Below are positions 24,434 through 36,715 of a stretch of 64,000 nt of DNA, piece by piece. The position numbers and the translations under genes are program-made. The first letter of the stretch is position 1. Each line of letters begins with the position of its first letter. The notes under the pieces are model-generated. The model ran no database searches. It had not been told where the DNA came from and worked only from the letters and a program-made list of their open reading frames with translations. This DNA comes from Manis javanica (Eukaryota; Chordata; Mammalia; Pholidota; Manidae): the NCBI RefSeq assembly GCF_040802235.1, contig NC_133169.1, forward strand, positions 42,973,034-43,037,033, given 5' to 3'.

Positions 24434-24876
24434 TGTTAGGCTGGAGGAAGGAAAAACAAGGACATGCAAACAGAACAGAGAGATACCATAAAAGGAGAAC
24501 AGACCAGACCCCAAGGTCCGTGCCTTATATGGAAAGGGGACAGCTCTTCCTGAATTCCATCCTTCTGATGTGTCAACTAAGACCTGATTGTCAGCCTCCT
24601 CCCTCTTGGAAGGAAAAAAAGTTACTAGTTGTCTATTATGTCACCTTTAGCCAATCATACCTCTCCATACCCCCTAGGATAGCTTGCCCACTCCTCCCCC
24701 TCTTAACCCCTTATAAGCCCCCACCTCCCTGACCAGGTGTGACTTCCCTGGCCAGTGTTTCAGCCTGAGGAACATCACCCAGGAATTGCATTCAAATAAA
24801 CTGCCTGGCCTTTTGTTGCCTCTCATCATCAGCTTGTTTTGGTTAGAATTTATCTTTGACTAGAATTTATCTTACA
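24434..24876 (+). repeat. Solo LTR flanked by a 5-bp target duplication
   Basis: A 443-bp element starts TGTTAGG, ends TTACA and is flanked on both sides by atttt (24429-24433 and 24877-24881), the signature of ERV integration. A TATA-like cttataagc lies near 24711, and AATAAA near 24795. It is therefore a promoter-bearing solo LTR left after recombination between the two LTRs of a provirus. Confidence 0.75.
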
Positions 24877-25061
24877 ATTTTATAGTGTGAACTGCTATGT
24901 TTCTAGATTTTCAGTTTTTTGGTAATCCACAGTACATCTGAAGCCTTAATTTCCTACTCAGTAACTGTGTTCTATTTTTGATAACACTAGCTCTATATTT
25001 TGTGGATGGCATTGTGATCAGGAAAAAACATTACACTTCCCTGCCTCCTTGAATATGGGAG

Positions 25062-25371
25062 TGTGTGTAAAATTGTAATATTTCCAGAATCTCTCTCCTG
25101 GCCTTAGTTCATCTCCATATCAATAGGTGTTTCCAAGGGGTGGAGAGAAGCATTCCATCTCCATATCAATAGGTGGTTAGGAGAAGGAGGGCATATCTGC
25201 ACCAGAGAGGTTGGGTGGGGTCGTTCTTGCAGCCAGGTTTCAAGAGCAGAAGTGGATGACTACTTGTAAGCAATAAAAGGGTTTCTCCCACTTTATTTCT
25301 CCTTTTGACTGATTTTGGTTTCACGGGTAATTTGCCCCAGGCTGTGAACACATTTCCCCCTAGGAGTTACA
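25062..25371 (+). repeat. Solo LTR of the same family as the provirus at 39.5-42.9 kb
   Basis: It is collinear with both LTRs of the provirus at 39537-42850. All share 'atttccagaatct', 'aataggtgtttc', 'gggttgggtggggtc', 'caataaa' before 'tttctcccact', and an end in 'gagttaca'. It starts near 25062 with tgtgtgtaaaatt. No internal ERV sequence follows, so it is a solo LTR. Confidence 0.75.
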
Positions 25372-25929
25372 GGAAGATTATGGTGAGATTATTCCTCTTT
25401 AACTGGGACTGAATCTGTTATCCCTGAGTAAATACAAATCTGATGTCTTGAGAAACAGCTTCTTTATCAGGACAATGTAGGAAAGATCCTGAAAGTTCCA
25501 GAGAATTGCAAGCATACATCCTCGAGCTGTTGAAAGAATAAAACAACTGTAGCCTCAGGATTTCTTGCTATTTAAGAATGCAGATTCTCTAGATGATTGA
25601 GATTAATTTAAACCACTTCTTAAATTCCAATCTTAGCTGCAGTGTCAACACAAATCATTTCAGTGATTTGAGCTTTCTTATAAACCTGTTACCAAATTCT
25701 GAGAAAATATATGTAAATGCCTTCAAGGATTTCAGTTCAATTCCTCAACGGAAGCTATGACTACTCAATTAACAAACAGTGAATTAAATAGTGAATGAAA
25801 CGGATGCTGAAAAGAATTCAGGAATCCTAATAATCACTCAAAAGTTAAAAGTGTAGTCAGGAAGAGAAAATAAATCTTCAAAGGCCTGTATAATACTGCT
25901 GTGTAATTTGCTTTCACTAAGTAATATAT
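25372..25929. other. Unassigned interval
   Basis: AT-rich sequence between a solo LTR and an old L1 3' end. No open frame of 60 codons or more and no recognised repeat. Confidence 0.35.
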
Positions 25930-26240
25930 TAAAAACTAATCAAAATGAACAAAACAGCAATAGACTCATAGACAATGAGAGGTGATTGGTGATTACCATT
26001 GGGGAGGGGCTGGGTAGGTGGATGAAATGGGTGAAGGTAAAGAGGCTCAAAATCTCAAACATCTTACAAATTAGTCATGGTGATGAAAGTTCAGCATAGA
26101 GATTATGGTGAGTAGTTCTGCGACATCATTCTGGGGTGAGGATTTATGATGTATATAGTTATTGAATTACTATTTTGTATTGTTTAAACTAACATAATAT
26201 TATATATCAACTATATTTCAATAAAATAATTTTAAAAGAT
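25930..26240 (+). repeat. Old L1 3' UTR (sense)
   Basis: The phrase order tggtgattaccattggggag (25988-26007), 'ggtggatgaaatgggtgaag', and a terminal 'caactatatttcaataaaa' (about 26208-26226) is that of an L1M-type 3' UTR with its poly(A) signal, followed by an A-rich tail. Confidence 0.65.
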
Positions 26241-26294
26241 TTTTTTATTAAAGTATTTCTATTTTTTTACATAAAAAGATACATACAGTATCTT

Positions 26295-26460
26295 TCTTTT
26301 TCATGGTTGATATATTTTTTTTTAAATATGGGTGATACATAATATCATATAGGTTTCAAGTATACAACATAGTGATTCAACAGCCATGAAATGCTGGCAA
26401 TGTCCCTCTGTTTATATCTGGACTTGTAATCAGAATTACAGTCTCTTCCATAATATAGAG
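26295..26460 (-). repeat. Old L1 3' UTR piece (antisense), repeated at 36.5 kb
   Basis: About 150 bp starting at catggttgatatatttttt is nearly the same as 36549-36700, including 'tgctggcaatgtccctctgttt' in both. The layout is that of an antisense L1 3' UTR start. The two copies are separate insertions from one old subfamily. Confidence 0.55.
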
Positions 26461-26714
26461 ATACTAATTCATGAATATGCTAACCAACACCTTTTAGGTG
26501 AAAACAGTCTCTAATATTAATGATGAAAATTATTACAAGCTTTTATATTATAAACAACTCTACAATATATAATTCCACCATTCCAATATTGCAGGTATAT
26601 TTGTAGGATAAACTATTATTTAGTATACATCATTTAGTTTATATAGAGGAAAATATGTTAAATTTTCTGAGAAAATATATTAGTAATATAGAATTGAAGT
26701 TTTTTTTTTTTTTT

Positions 26715-27033
26715 GAGAGGGCATCTCTCATATTGATCAAATGGTTGTTAACAACAATAAAATTCAGTATAGGGGGGTCAACGCTCAATGTACAATCATT
26801 AATCCATCTCAAGGATAATTCTCGTCAGTCTCCAAACTTCTGAGGCATAGCGAACAAGTTCTTACATGGTGAACGAATTCTTACATAGTGAATAAATTCT
26901 TACATGGTGAACAGTACAAGGGTATTCATCACAGAAACTTTCGGTTTTGATCATGCAATATGACCTATAAACAATCAGGTCAAATATGAATATTCGTTTG
27001 ATTTTTGTACTTGATTTATATGTTGATCCCACA
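26715..27033 (-). repeat. Captured ERV LTR (U3-R) in the tail of L1 copy 2
   Basis: On the minus strand a purine-rich tract (ggagaaa, 27034-27041) precedes TGTGGGATC, the expected polypurine tract and LTR start. The LTR then runs about 320 bp to an aataaa signal followed within 20 bp by the terminal A-run. There is no U5, so the segment ends where a retroviral mRNA would end. Three 19-bp units of the type ttcaccatgtaagaa lie at 26854-26910. Confidence 0.8.
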
Positions 27034-27690
27034 TTTCTCCTATTATTATTATTATTATTTTTATTTTTAATAAAATGCTGAAGTGGTAGGTAGATGCAAG
27101 ATAAAGGTAGAAAACATAGTTTAGTGCTGTAAGAAGGCAAATGTAGATGATCAGATGATCAGGTGTGTGCCTATGGACTAAGTATTAATCCAAGCTAGAC
27201 AAGGGCAGCAAGACATCCACGGATGCAGAAGATTTTTCTCAAAGCAGGGGGGGTGAGGTTCTGAGTCTCACCTCTGTTGATCCCAAAATTCTCACCTGAT
27301 GGCCCCCCTGCGACTGTGCCTGTCTTAGGTTGTTCCTCCCTTGAGGAATCTTACCCGTCTCTGGCTAACCAGTCATGTTCCGGGGCCATACAGGGAAATG
27401 TAAAGTTGGTAAGTGAGAGAGAAGCCATATTGTTTGCAAAGGTTAGCTTTTTACTTCTTTGCAGATTTATGCCCTGTGGCTTCTATGCCCAGCACTTATC
27501 TCGAGGTATCTTTACCACCTGGAGGAATTATGATACTCGGTAAATTCGATATGAGGCATGAATTCTATTTAAGGGTTGTAATTAGGAAGGAAGAAGAAAA
27601 GCTATAGATGTAGCATATGAAGGAAACATGGGAGGATTGATTATTTCTTTGACATATCTTCTTGTATAGTACCTTAAGTATGTATAGGTT

Positions 27691-28111
27691 TTAAACTACT
27701 AATTTGCACACACATATTAACATAATAGGAATACAGTGACATAAACAAAGCAAATCTATAATTACCATCCATCTCCAGTGAAGCCAAGAAAACCATTTAG
27801 GCACCCTAGGCATTTGTGAAAATTTATCTATGATATGATGGATATTGTCCAACAGTACTTGAACCATCAGACAAATTAAAGCAGCCCATTTCTGGGATCT
27901 GTTCACATCCCATATGTTCTTTTAACCATAGATAGTCTACAGTCATGAGATTTTGGAGTGCTACACCTTGCACCCCTCCCAACTCCTGGTTGAGTTCCAA
28001 CAGTACAGATCCGGTCAAATTCGTTGTCTCACTGTATGCACATGCCAGCCTAGACATCTCCCTCCTCATTCCAATGGCAAGTCCAGGAGACGGTGGGCTG
28101 GATGCAGCCAC
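27691..28111 (-). pseudogene. ERV env transmembrane-subunit remnant in L1 copy 2 tail
   Basis: Two overlapping open pieces (27824-28111 and 27691-27906) encode, in different frames, a heptad-like helix, a Cys-x6-Gly-Cys motif, a Trp-rich pre-membrane stretch, a hydrophobic membrane anchor and a short tail. This is the order of the C-terminal half of a gamma-type retroviral envelope transmembrane subunit. A replacement that loses 11 nt net near 27865 breaks the frame between helix and anchor. The surface subunit is absent. Envelope TM identity rests on motif order only. Confidence 0.72.
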
Positions 28112-28363
28112 AACTGCAGCATCGTCCGGATCCCTGTGGAGGCTTTTTGATGATCATCCCCCGGCACAAGTCCTCCAGAGAGTGCTGATGCCGGAAGCTC
28201 CTCCTCATATCGTATCTTAGTTCATTTTCTGGGTATCCAAGCTAGGCCTTGATCTTCTGCGTAGAAACAAACAGACCCTTTGCCCACACTTTGACATGCC
28301 CTCTATACCACTGTGCAGAACTTATTGGAGGTCAGCACACAGTAACTGCTTTTTTTTTTTTTT

Positions 28364-28510
28364 AATTAAGAGAAAGGAATATTATCAGAAAAGACTACCT
28401 CCATAGCTGATCATCTGACACCCTTTAAGTGATCAACATTAAGGATATTTAAAGCATGCGTTGATCTTTGATTTACCAATAGTTTTATCCTGATAAGGAG
28501 TAATCCCCCT
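28364..28510 (-). other. First transduced segment of L1 copy 2
   Basis: It lies between the first A-tract of the L1 and the second A-run. On the minus strand it starts ggggattactcc and ends with aataaa merging into the A-run. The same segment sits in the same place in copies 3 and 4. No coding content. Confidence 0.75.
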
Positions 28511-28882
28511 TTTCTTTATTTATTTCTTTCTTTTTTTTTTTTTTAATTTTTAATCTACACTTACATGAAGAATACTATGTTTACTATGCTCTCCTCTATA
28601 TCAGGTCCTCCCTAACAACCACATTACGGTTACTGTCCATCAGCTTAGCAAAATGTTGTAGAGTCACTACTTGTCTTCTCTGTGTTGTGCAGCCCACCCT
28701 CCCCTTTCTCCCCCCACCATGCATGCTAATCTTAATACCCCCCTTCTTCTTCCCCCCCTTATCCCTCTCTGTCCACCCATCCTCCCCAGTTCCTTTCCCT
28801 TTGGTACCTGTTAGTCCATTTTTGGGTTCTGTAATTCCACTGCTGTTTTGTTCCTTCAGTTTTTCCTTTGGTCCTATACTCC

Positions 28883-31800
28883 TCAGATGAGTGAAATCAT
28901 TTGGTATTTCTCTTTCTCCGCTTGGCTTATTTCACGGAGCATAATACTCTCCAGCTCCATCCATGTTGCTGCAAATGGTTGGATTTTTCCACTTCTTATG
29001 GCTGAGTAGTATTCCATTGTGTATATGTACCACATCTTCTTTATCCATTCATCTACCGATGGACATTTAGGTTGCTTCCAATTCTTGGCTATTGTAAATA
29101 GTGCTGCGATAAACATAGGGGTGCATCTGTCTTTTTCAAACTGGGCTGCTGCATTCTTAGAGTAAATTCCTAGAAGTGGAATTCCTGGGTCAAATGTTAT
29201 TTCTATTTTTAGTTTTTTGAGGAACCTCCATACTGCTTTCCACAATGGTTGAACTAATTTACATTCCCACCAGCAGTGTAGGAGGGTTCCCCTTTCTCCA
29301 CAGCCTCGCCAACATTTGTTGTTGTTTGTCTTTTGGATGGCAGCTATCCTTACTGGTGTGAGGTGATACCTCATTGTAGTTTTAATTTGCATTTCTCTGA
29401 TAATTAGCGATGTGGAGCATCTTTTCATGTGTCTCTTGGCCATCTGTATTTCTTTTTTGGAGAACTGTCTTTTCAGTTCCTCTGCCCATTTTTTAATTGG
29501 GTTATTTGTTTTTTGTTTGTTGAGGCGTGTGAGCTCTTTATATATTCTGGACGTCAAGCCTTTATCGGATCTGTCATTTTCAAATATATTCTCCCATACT
29601 GTAGGGTTCCTTTTTGTTCTATTGATGGTGTCTTTCGCTGTACAGAAGCTTTTCAGCTTAATGTAGTCCCACTTGCTCATTTTTGCTGTTGTTTTCCTTG
29701 CCCAGGGAGATATGTTCAAGAAGAGATCACTCATGTTTATGTCTAAGAGGATTTTGCCTATGTTTTTTTCCAAGAGTTTAATGGTTTCATGACCTACATT
29801 CAGGTCTTTGATCCATTTTGAGATTACCTTTGTATATGGGGTTAGACAATGGTCCAGTTTCATTCTCCTACATGTAGCTGTCCAGTTTTGCCAGCACCAT
29901 CTGTTGAAGAGACTGTCATTTTGCCATTGTATGTCCATGGCTCCTTTATCAAATATTAATTGACCATATATGTTTGGGTTAATTTCTGGTGTCTCTAATC
30001 TGTTCCACTGGTCTGTGGCTCTGTTCTGGTGCTAGTACCAAATTGTCTTGATTACTATGGCTTTGTAGTAGAGCTTGAAGTTGGGGAGTGAGATCCCCCC
30101 TACTTTATTCTTCTTTTTCAAGATTGCTTTGGCTATTCGAGGTCTTTGTTGTTTCCATATGAATTATTTACTCCAGTTCAGTGAAGAATGTTGCTGGTAA
30201 TTTGAGAGGGACTGAATCAAATCTGTATATTGATATGGGCAGGATGGCCATTTTGACGACATTAATTCTTCCTAGCCATGAGCATGGTATGAGTTTCCAT
30301 TTGTTAGTGACCCCTTTAATTTCTCTTAAGAGTGACTTGTAGTTTTCAGGGTATAGGTCTTTCACTTCTTTGGTTTGGTTTATTCCTAGGTATTTTATTC
30401 TTTTTGATGCAATTGTGAATGGAATTGTATTCCTGATTTCTCTTTCTATTGGTTCATTGTTAGTGTATAGGAAAGCTACAGATTTCTGTGTGTTAATTTT
30501 GTATCCTGCAACTTTGCTGTATTCCGATATCATTTCTAGTAGTTTTGGAGTGGAGTCTTTAGGGTTTTTTATGAACAGTATCATATCATCTGCAAATAGT
30601 GACAGTTTAACTTCTTCTTTACCAATCTGGATTCCTTGTATTTCTTTGTTTTGTCTGATTGCCGTGGCTAGGACCTCCAGTACTATGTTACATAACAGTG
30701 GGGAGAGTGGGCATCCCTGTCTGGTTCCCGATCTCAGAGGAAAAGCTTTCAGCTTCTCGCTCTTCAGTAGAATGTTGTCTGTGGGTTTATCATATATGGC
30801 CTTTATTATGTTGAGGTACTTGCCCTCTATTCCCATTTTGCTGAGAGTTTTTATCATGAATGGATGTTGAATTTTGTCGACTGCTTTTTCAGCATCTATG
30901 GAGATGATCATGTGGTTTTTGTCTTTCTTTTTGTTGATGTGGTGGATGATGTTGATGGATTTTCTAATGTTGTACCATCCTTGCATTGCTGAGATGAGTC
31001 CCACTTGGTCATGGTGTATGATCCTTTTGATATACTGTTGAATTCTTTTTGCTAATACTTTATTGAGTATTTTTGCATTCATCAGGGACATTGGTCTGTA
31101 ATTTTCTTTTTTGGTGGGGTCTTTGCCTGCTTTTGGTATTAGGGAGATGTTGGCTTCATAGAATGAGTTTGGTAGTATTCCTTCCTCTTCTATTTTTTGG
31201 AACACTTTAAGAAGAATGGGAATTATGTGTTCTCTGTGTGTCTGATATCATTCCGAGGTAAATCCGTCCAGCCCCGGGGTTTTGTTCTTGGGTAGTTTTT
31301 TGATTACCATTTCAATTTCTTTGCTCGTAATTGGCTTGTTTATATTTTGTGTTTCTTCCTTGGTCAGTCTTGGGAGGTTGTATTTTTCTAGGAAGTTGTC
31401 CATTTCTTCCAGGTTTGACAGCTTGTTGGCATATAGGTTTTCATAGTAGTCATTAATAATTCTTTGTATTTCTGTGGAGTCTGTCGTGATTTTTCCATTC
31501 TCATTTCTGATTATGTTGATTTGTGTTGACTCTCTTTTTCTCTTAATAAGTTGGGCTAGAGGCTTATCTATTTTGTTTATTTTCTCAAAGAACCAGCTCT
31601 TGGTTTCGTTGATTTTTGCTATTGTTTTATTCTTCTCAATTTTTTTTATTTCTTCTCTGATCTTTATTATGTCCCTCCTTCTGCTGACTTTCGGCCTCAT
31701 TTGTTCTTCTTTTTCCAGTTTTCATAATTTTGATGTTAGACTATTCATTTGGGATTGTTCTTCCTTCTTCAAGTGTGCCTGGATTGCTATATACTTTCCT

Positions 31801-32684
31801 CTTAAGACTGCTTTCGCTGCATCCCACAGAAGTTGGGGCTTAGTGTTGTTGTTGTCATTTGTTTCTATATATTCCTTGATCTCTATTTTGATTTGTTAAT
31901 TGATCCATTGATTATTTAGTAGCATGTTTTTAAGCCTCCATATGTTTGTGAGCCTTTTTGTTTTCTTTGTAGAATTTATTTCTACTTTCATACCTTTGTG
32001 GTCTGAAAAATTGTTTGGTAGAATTTCAATATTTTGGAATTTACTGAGGCTCTTTTTGTGAGCTAGGATGTGGTCTATTCTGGAGAATGTTCCATGTGCA
32101 CTTGAGAAGAATGTATATCCTGTTGCTTTTGGATGTAGAGTTCTATAGATGTCTATTAGGTCCATCTGTTCTAGTGTGTTGTTCAGTGCCTATGTGTCTT
32201 TACTTATTTTCTGCCTGGTGGATCTATCCTTTGGGGTGAGTGGTGTGTTGAAGTCTCCTACAATGAATGCATTGCAGTCTATTTCCCTCTTTAGTTCTGT
32301 TAGTATTTGCTTCACATATGCTGGTGCTCCTGTATTGGGTGCATATATATTTAGAATGGTTATATTCTCTTGTTGGACGGAGCCCTTTATCATTATGTAG
32401 TATCCTTCTTTATCTCTTGTTACTTTCCTTGTTTTGAGGTCTATTTTGTCTGATATTAGTACTGCAACCCCTGCTTTCTTCTCACTGTTGTTTGCCTGAA
32501 ATATGTTTTTCCATCCCTTGACTTTTAGTCTATGCTTATCTTTGGGTTTAAGGTAAGTTTCTTGTAAGCAGCATATAGATGGGTCTTGCTTTTTTATCCA
32601 TTCTATTACTCTATGTCTTTTGATTGGTGCATTAAGTCCATTTACATTTAGGGTGACTATTAAGAGATATGTACTTATTGCCAT
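28883..32684 (-). pseudogene. L1 copy 2 ORF2, broken; catalytic FADD present
   Basis: ORF2 begins at the ATG at 32684 (Met-Ala-Ile-Ser-Thr-Tyr) and ends at 28883 with Ser-Leu-Ile-stop. The endonuclease part is open to 32190, where Glu has become TAG (shared with copy 4). The RT part is open for 345 codons (30168-31205) with Phe-Ala-Asp-Asp intact at 30585-30596. It stops at the shared lesion at 30168-30170. The last 351 codons (28883-29938), including the Cys-rich Cys-Trp-Arg-Gly-Cys-Gly motif, are open. Other breaks lie near 31247 and 31720-31900. Long open stretches mean the insertion is fairly young, yet it cannot make a full ORF2 protein. Confidence 0.93.
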
Positions 32685-32879
32685 TGCAGGCTTTAGATTC
32701 GTGGTTACCAAAGGTTCAAGGTTAGCTTCTTTAGTATCTTACTGCCTAACTTAGGTCGCTTATTGAGCTGTTATATACACTGTCTGGAGATTCTTTTCTT
32801 CTCTCCCTTCTTATTCCTCCTCCTCCATTCTTCATATGTTGTGTGTTTTGTTCTGTGCTCCTTTTAGGGGTGCTCCAAT

Positions 32880-33803
32880 TTAGAGCAGTCCCTGTAAGAT
32901 GCCCTGTAGAGGTGGTTTGTGGGAAGCAAATTCCCTCAGCTTTTGCTTGTCTGGGAATTGTTTAATCCCGCCATCATATTTAAATGATAGTCATGCTGGA
33001 TACAGTATCCTTGGTTCAAGGCCCTTCTGTTTCATTGCATTAAGTATATCATGCCATTCTCTTCTGGCCTGTAGAGTTTCTGTTGAGAAGTCTGATGTTA
33101 GCCTGATTGGTTTTCCTTTATAGGTGACCTTTTTCTCTCTAACTGCCTTTAAAACTCTTTCCTTGTCCTTGATCCTTGCCATTTTAATTACTATGTGTCT
33201 TGGTGTTGTCCTTCTTGGATCCTTTCTGTTGGAGGTTCTGTGTAATTCCATGGTCTGTTCAATTATTTCCTCCCTCAGTTTGAGGAAGTTTTCAGCAATT
33301 ATTTCTTCAAAGACACTTTCTATCCCTTTTCCTCTTTCTTCTTCTTCTGGTACACCTATAATACGAATATTATTCCTTTTGTATTGGTCACATAGTTCTC
33401 TTAGTGTTGTTTCATTCCTGGAGATCCTTTTATCTCTGTCTATGTCAGCTTCTATCCGTTCCGGCTCTCTGGCTTCTATTCCTTCAATGGCCTCTTGCAT
33501 CTTATCCATTCTGCTTTTAAATCCTTCCAGGGATTGTTTCACTTCTGTGATCTCCTTCCTGACATCGGTGATCTCCCTCCGGACTTCATCCCACTGCTCT
33601 TGCATTTTTCTCTGCATCTCATCCCACTGCTCTTGCATTTTTCTCTGCATCTCATCCCATTGCTCTTGCTTTTTTCTCTGCATCTCTGTCAGCATGTTCA
33701 TGATTTTTATTTTGAATTCTTTTTCAGGAGGACTAGTTAGGTCTGTCTCCTTCTCAGGTGTTGTCTCTGTGATCTTTGTCTGCCTGTAGTTTTGCCTTTT
33801 CAT
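32880..33803 (-). pseudogene. L1 copy 2 ORF1, open for 270 codons
   Basis: The start ATG at 33803 gives Met-Lys-Arg-Gln-Asn-Tyr-Arg. It has an N-terminal Glu/Lys-rich part, a coiled coil with three 11-residue repeats of the type Glu-Met-Gln-Arg-Lys-Met-Gln-Glu-Gln-Trp-Asp (33588-33686), then the RNA-recognition region (Asn-Ile-Arg-Ile-Ile-Gly-Val-Pro-Glu-Glu) and the C-terminal domain. A TGA at about 32991 stops it some 37 codons before the end seen in copy 4 (position equivalent to 32880). It is the best preserved ORF1 here. Confidence 0.92.
33588..33686 (-). repeat. Three tandem 33-bp units in ORF1 coiled coil
   Basis: Units 33588-33620, 33621-33653 and 33654-33686 each encode 11 residues and are nearly the same. 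Copies 3 and 4 have two units; copy 1 has none in recognisable form. Confidence 0.9.
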
Positions 33804-35187
33804 GGTGATAGAGATAGTTTGCAGAGCTGGTACAAGTGACCCCTGGAAGAGCTTCCCTTCTTGTTGGTTTGTAGCCTTTTCCTGGGAGAATAGCGACCTC
33901 TAGTGGCTTGTGCTGGGCAGCTGTGCGCAGACAGGGCTTCTGCTTCCTGCCCAGTTGCTTTGGGGTTTATCTCTGCTGTTGCTGTGGGCTTGGCCTTGCT
34001 GGGGCTGTTCCTCCAAAATGGTGGAGCCCCGTTGGAGGGGGAGCGGCTGGGAGGCTACTTATCTCCGTAAGGGGCCTCTGTGCTCCCTGCTGCCCTGGGG
34101 GTTAGAGTGCCCAGTGATCCCCAGATTCCCTGCCTCTGGTCTAAGTGACCTGTCCTGCCCCTTTAAGACTTCCAAAAAGCACTCTCCAAACCAAAACAAC
34201 AACAGCAACAATGAGAGAGGAAACAGAAAGAAAAAAAAAAGGAAAAAACACGCGATTTTTTTTTTTTTTTTGTCCTCAGGTACCGGTCCCAGGCACCTGC
34301 TCACTGGTTCTGCTGCCCTGTTTCCCTAGCATCAGGGTCCCTGTCCTTTCAAGGCTTCCAAAAAGCACCCACCCACCGGTCCCACAGCGTAGGAGCGCTC
34401 GATATTCTTTGTCCTCAGGCGCTGGTCCCAGGCACCCGCTCACCAGTCCCGCCGCCCTGCCTCCCTAGCACTGGGGTCCCTGTCCCTTTTAGGCTTCCAA
34501 AAAGCACTCGCAGAAAAGAGAAAAAAAAAAGGGAAAAACGCACGATTTCCTCTGTTCTCAAGTGCCGGTCTCAGGCACCCGCCCACCGGTCCCGCAGGGA
34601 AAAACGTGGGATATTCTTTGTCCTCAGGCGCCTGTCCCAGGCACCCGCTCACCAGTCCCGCCGCCCTGCCTCCCTAGCACCGGGTTCCCTGTCCCTTTAA
34701 GGCTTCCTAAAAGCGCTCCCCAAAAAGAGAAAAAAAAAAGGGGGGAAATGCACGATTTCCTCCGTCCTCAGGCACCGGTCTCAGGCACCCGCCCGCCAGT
34801 CCCGCAGGGAGAAATGCGGATATTCTTTGTCCTCAGGCGCCAGTTCCAGGCACCTGCTCACTGGTCCCGCCACCCTGCCTCCCTAGCAACGGGGGCCCGT
34901 CCCTTTAAGGCTTCCAAAAAGCACTCACCAAAAAAAAAAACCTCTCCGGTTTCTTTCCACCTGCCGGGAGCCGGGGGGAGGGGCGCTTGGGTCCCGCCAG
35001 GCCGGGGCTTGTATCTTACCCCCTTCGCAAGGCGCTGGGTTCTTGCAGGTGTGGATGTGGTCTGGATGTTGTCCTGTGTCCTGTGGTCTCTATTTTAGGA
35101 AGATTTTTCTTTGTTATATTTTCATAGCTCTATGTGTTTTTGGGAGGAGATTTCCACTGTTCTACTCACGCCGCCATCCTGGCTCCC
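33804..35187 (-). promoter_or_regulatory. L1 copy 2 5' UTR with tandem promoter-like units
   Basis: A leader of about 1.38 kb. The unit anchored on gagtgctttttggaag (seen as its complement) occurs five times, with anchors near 34921, 34713, 34504, 34365 and 34179, so spacings are 208, 209, 139 and 186 bp. Each unit is CpG-bearing. The 5' end has a YY1-like caggatggcgg box. The spacing pattern matches copy 3 nearly base for base. Confidence 0.8.
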
Positions 35188-35224
35188 AGAATTGAAGTTT
35201 TTTGACTTGAATCTATTGTTAGAA

Positions 35225-35640
35225 TTGTTGTGCCTGAAATCACAATTCCCAGGAGACCACCAGGGAGCCAAGATGGATGCAAAAGCAAAGAGCCTTTATT
35301 CGAGCCAGCCCGTGCTCAATCTCACACCTGTGCCAATGCAGTGGCCAGGTGCCAGAGAAAGAGAGTGAGTTTCCAAAACACAAAAGTTTTATGGGTTTCT
35401 TGGTCGGTTTGTGGGGTGATGGTTGTGGCTCTGGCTGATTGTCTGGGACTAGGGGTAGTTGGTGGGGTGATAAGTCATGGCTTTGGTCAATTGGCAGGGT
35501 CTAAGGGTGGTGGGTGTACTTCTGGCTGACTGGAGGGAAAAGAGAGACCATGCTCTGATAGGCTGAAATAGGATCCGGGTCCTGATTGGCTGAGGTAGAA
35601 TCCAGGAGCTTGCCCTTTCAGAATTTGCCTGACATCAGGC
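35225..35640 (-). repeat. LTR-like sequence (antisense)
   Basis: On the minus strand a gaataaagg poly(A) signal (complement at about 35296-35304) is followed by a short stretch ending near 35230. Upstream lies a C/A-rich promoter-like region with repeated 'ccaatcag' CCAAT-type boxes, whose complements 'ctgattg' are at about 35435 and 35581. This is LTR organisation; the family is not named. Confidence 0.5.
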
Positions 35641-36187
35641 ATGTATCAAAGTATAATGTCTGTGACCAGTTATATAGAGATATGGCCACCTTGGAAGGAA
35701 ACCTTTACAGACAGGGAACCATGACAAGCCAAGGTGGGAAAGTGTGCTTTGCACTGATGGATGACTTTCATAATGAGAGGAAATCATAACCCAGCAACAG
35801 CCCTTTTCTCCTTGAGAATCCTGTTTTGTCATTCTTCTGCACACAGCTCTTTCCTTTCCATCTTACCCTTTTAAAAAGTTTGCGAGGCCATACCTTGTGT
35901 TTACAGATTCCCTTACTCCACTGTGCCCCCTGGGCCTCCTTGCACTTCTTCACACACGGCAGTGACTCAGAACTCAGGCATTCTCACTGGAGTCCCTTGC
36001 CTGGAGTGTTCCTGCCAATGTATTACCGTGGCTGGTTCCTTATTCGGAATCTACATCTAAAGTAGAGCTTGAAAACTGAGAGGCAATGAAGAAAGAAGAA
36101 AAAACACTATCTGAATGCCTAAAATAGTGAATGAATGCACGACTTTACTCACTGCCACCATCTGTTTCCTCCCAGACTATCCTGCTA
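35641..36187. other. Unassigned interval
   Basis: No gene recognised. Open frames of 80 codons or less on either strand have no domain. Confidence 0.35.
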
Positions 36188-36245
36188 ATGTTTTGGCTTC
36201 AAGAGTAATTTGCCCCAGGCTGGAAACACATTTTCCCCTGCTAAT
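36188..36245 (+). repeat. LTR end fragment related to the 39.5-kb provirus
   Basis: The short phrase gtaatttgccccaggctg, followed by 'gaaacacattttcccctg', matches the last 60 bp of the solo LTR at 25062 (caggctgtgaacacatttcccc). Only the terminal piece is present. Confidence 0.5.
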
Positions 36246-36544
36246 GTGATGAGTGCATGTCATAATAAGGTCACTCATCACAGAAGCAGTAGTTTAAGAT
36301 TAGTCTGTGCTCTACAGAATCAGAGGAAGTCTTATTTAATCTGATCACAATTAAGAGACCACATTTACCTTACGTGCCTAACTTTGAACTGAATCTACTG
36401 CTTGGCAACATTCCTGACAAGATGGAAATTAGATTCACCTATTTGAGGTACTATACAGAGGTTTGATAATCAATAAATTCTTAATTAAACAAAAATGGGT
36501 GAACCTTAGGAGACTTTAACAGATGGTTCTTCAGTGTCTTTCCT

Positions 36545-36715
36545 TTCCATGGTTGATATATTTTTTATTAAATATGGGTGATACACAATATCATACAGGT
36601 TTCAAGTATACAACATAGTGATTCAACAGCCATTAAATGCTGGCAATGTCCCTCTGTTTGTATCTGGGTTTGTAATCAGAGTTATAGTCTCTACCATATT
36701 AGGCATCCAGTGATT
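36545..36715 (-). repeat. Old L1 3' UTR piece (antisense)
   Basis: About 150 bp nearly the same as 26295-26460. See the shared phrases 'gttgatatattttttatt', 'agtgattcaacagccat' and 'tgctggcaatgtccctctg'. Confidence 0.55.

Larger units (their letters stand above)
26706..35187 (-). mobile_element. L1 copy 2: LINE-1 with a captured ERV 3' tail
   Basis: This is an 8.5-kb composite on the minus strand. TSDs agaattgaagtttttt flank it (26690-26705 and 35188-35203). From its 5' end at 35187 it has a YY1-like box, a 5' UTR with tandem units, ORF1 (33803-32880), ORF2 (32684-28883), a 3' UTR and A-tract (28552-28511), a 147-bp segment (28510-28364), a second A-run (28363-28350), and ERV sequence (28349-26715). 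The ERV part holds the env transmembrane part and an LTR ending at its poly(A) site, followed by the final A-run. The tail lies inside the TSDs, so it moved with the L1 as one unit. Confidence 0.93.

Noticed and set aside
33124-33789. Open frame of 221 codons antisense to L1 ORF1 (also 45400-46029 and 55951-56496 in the other copies)
   Set aside because: It is the mirror of the Glu/Lys-rich coiled coil, whose codons seldom make stops in the opposite frame. It recurs only because ORF1 recurs; no start context or domain supports a protein.
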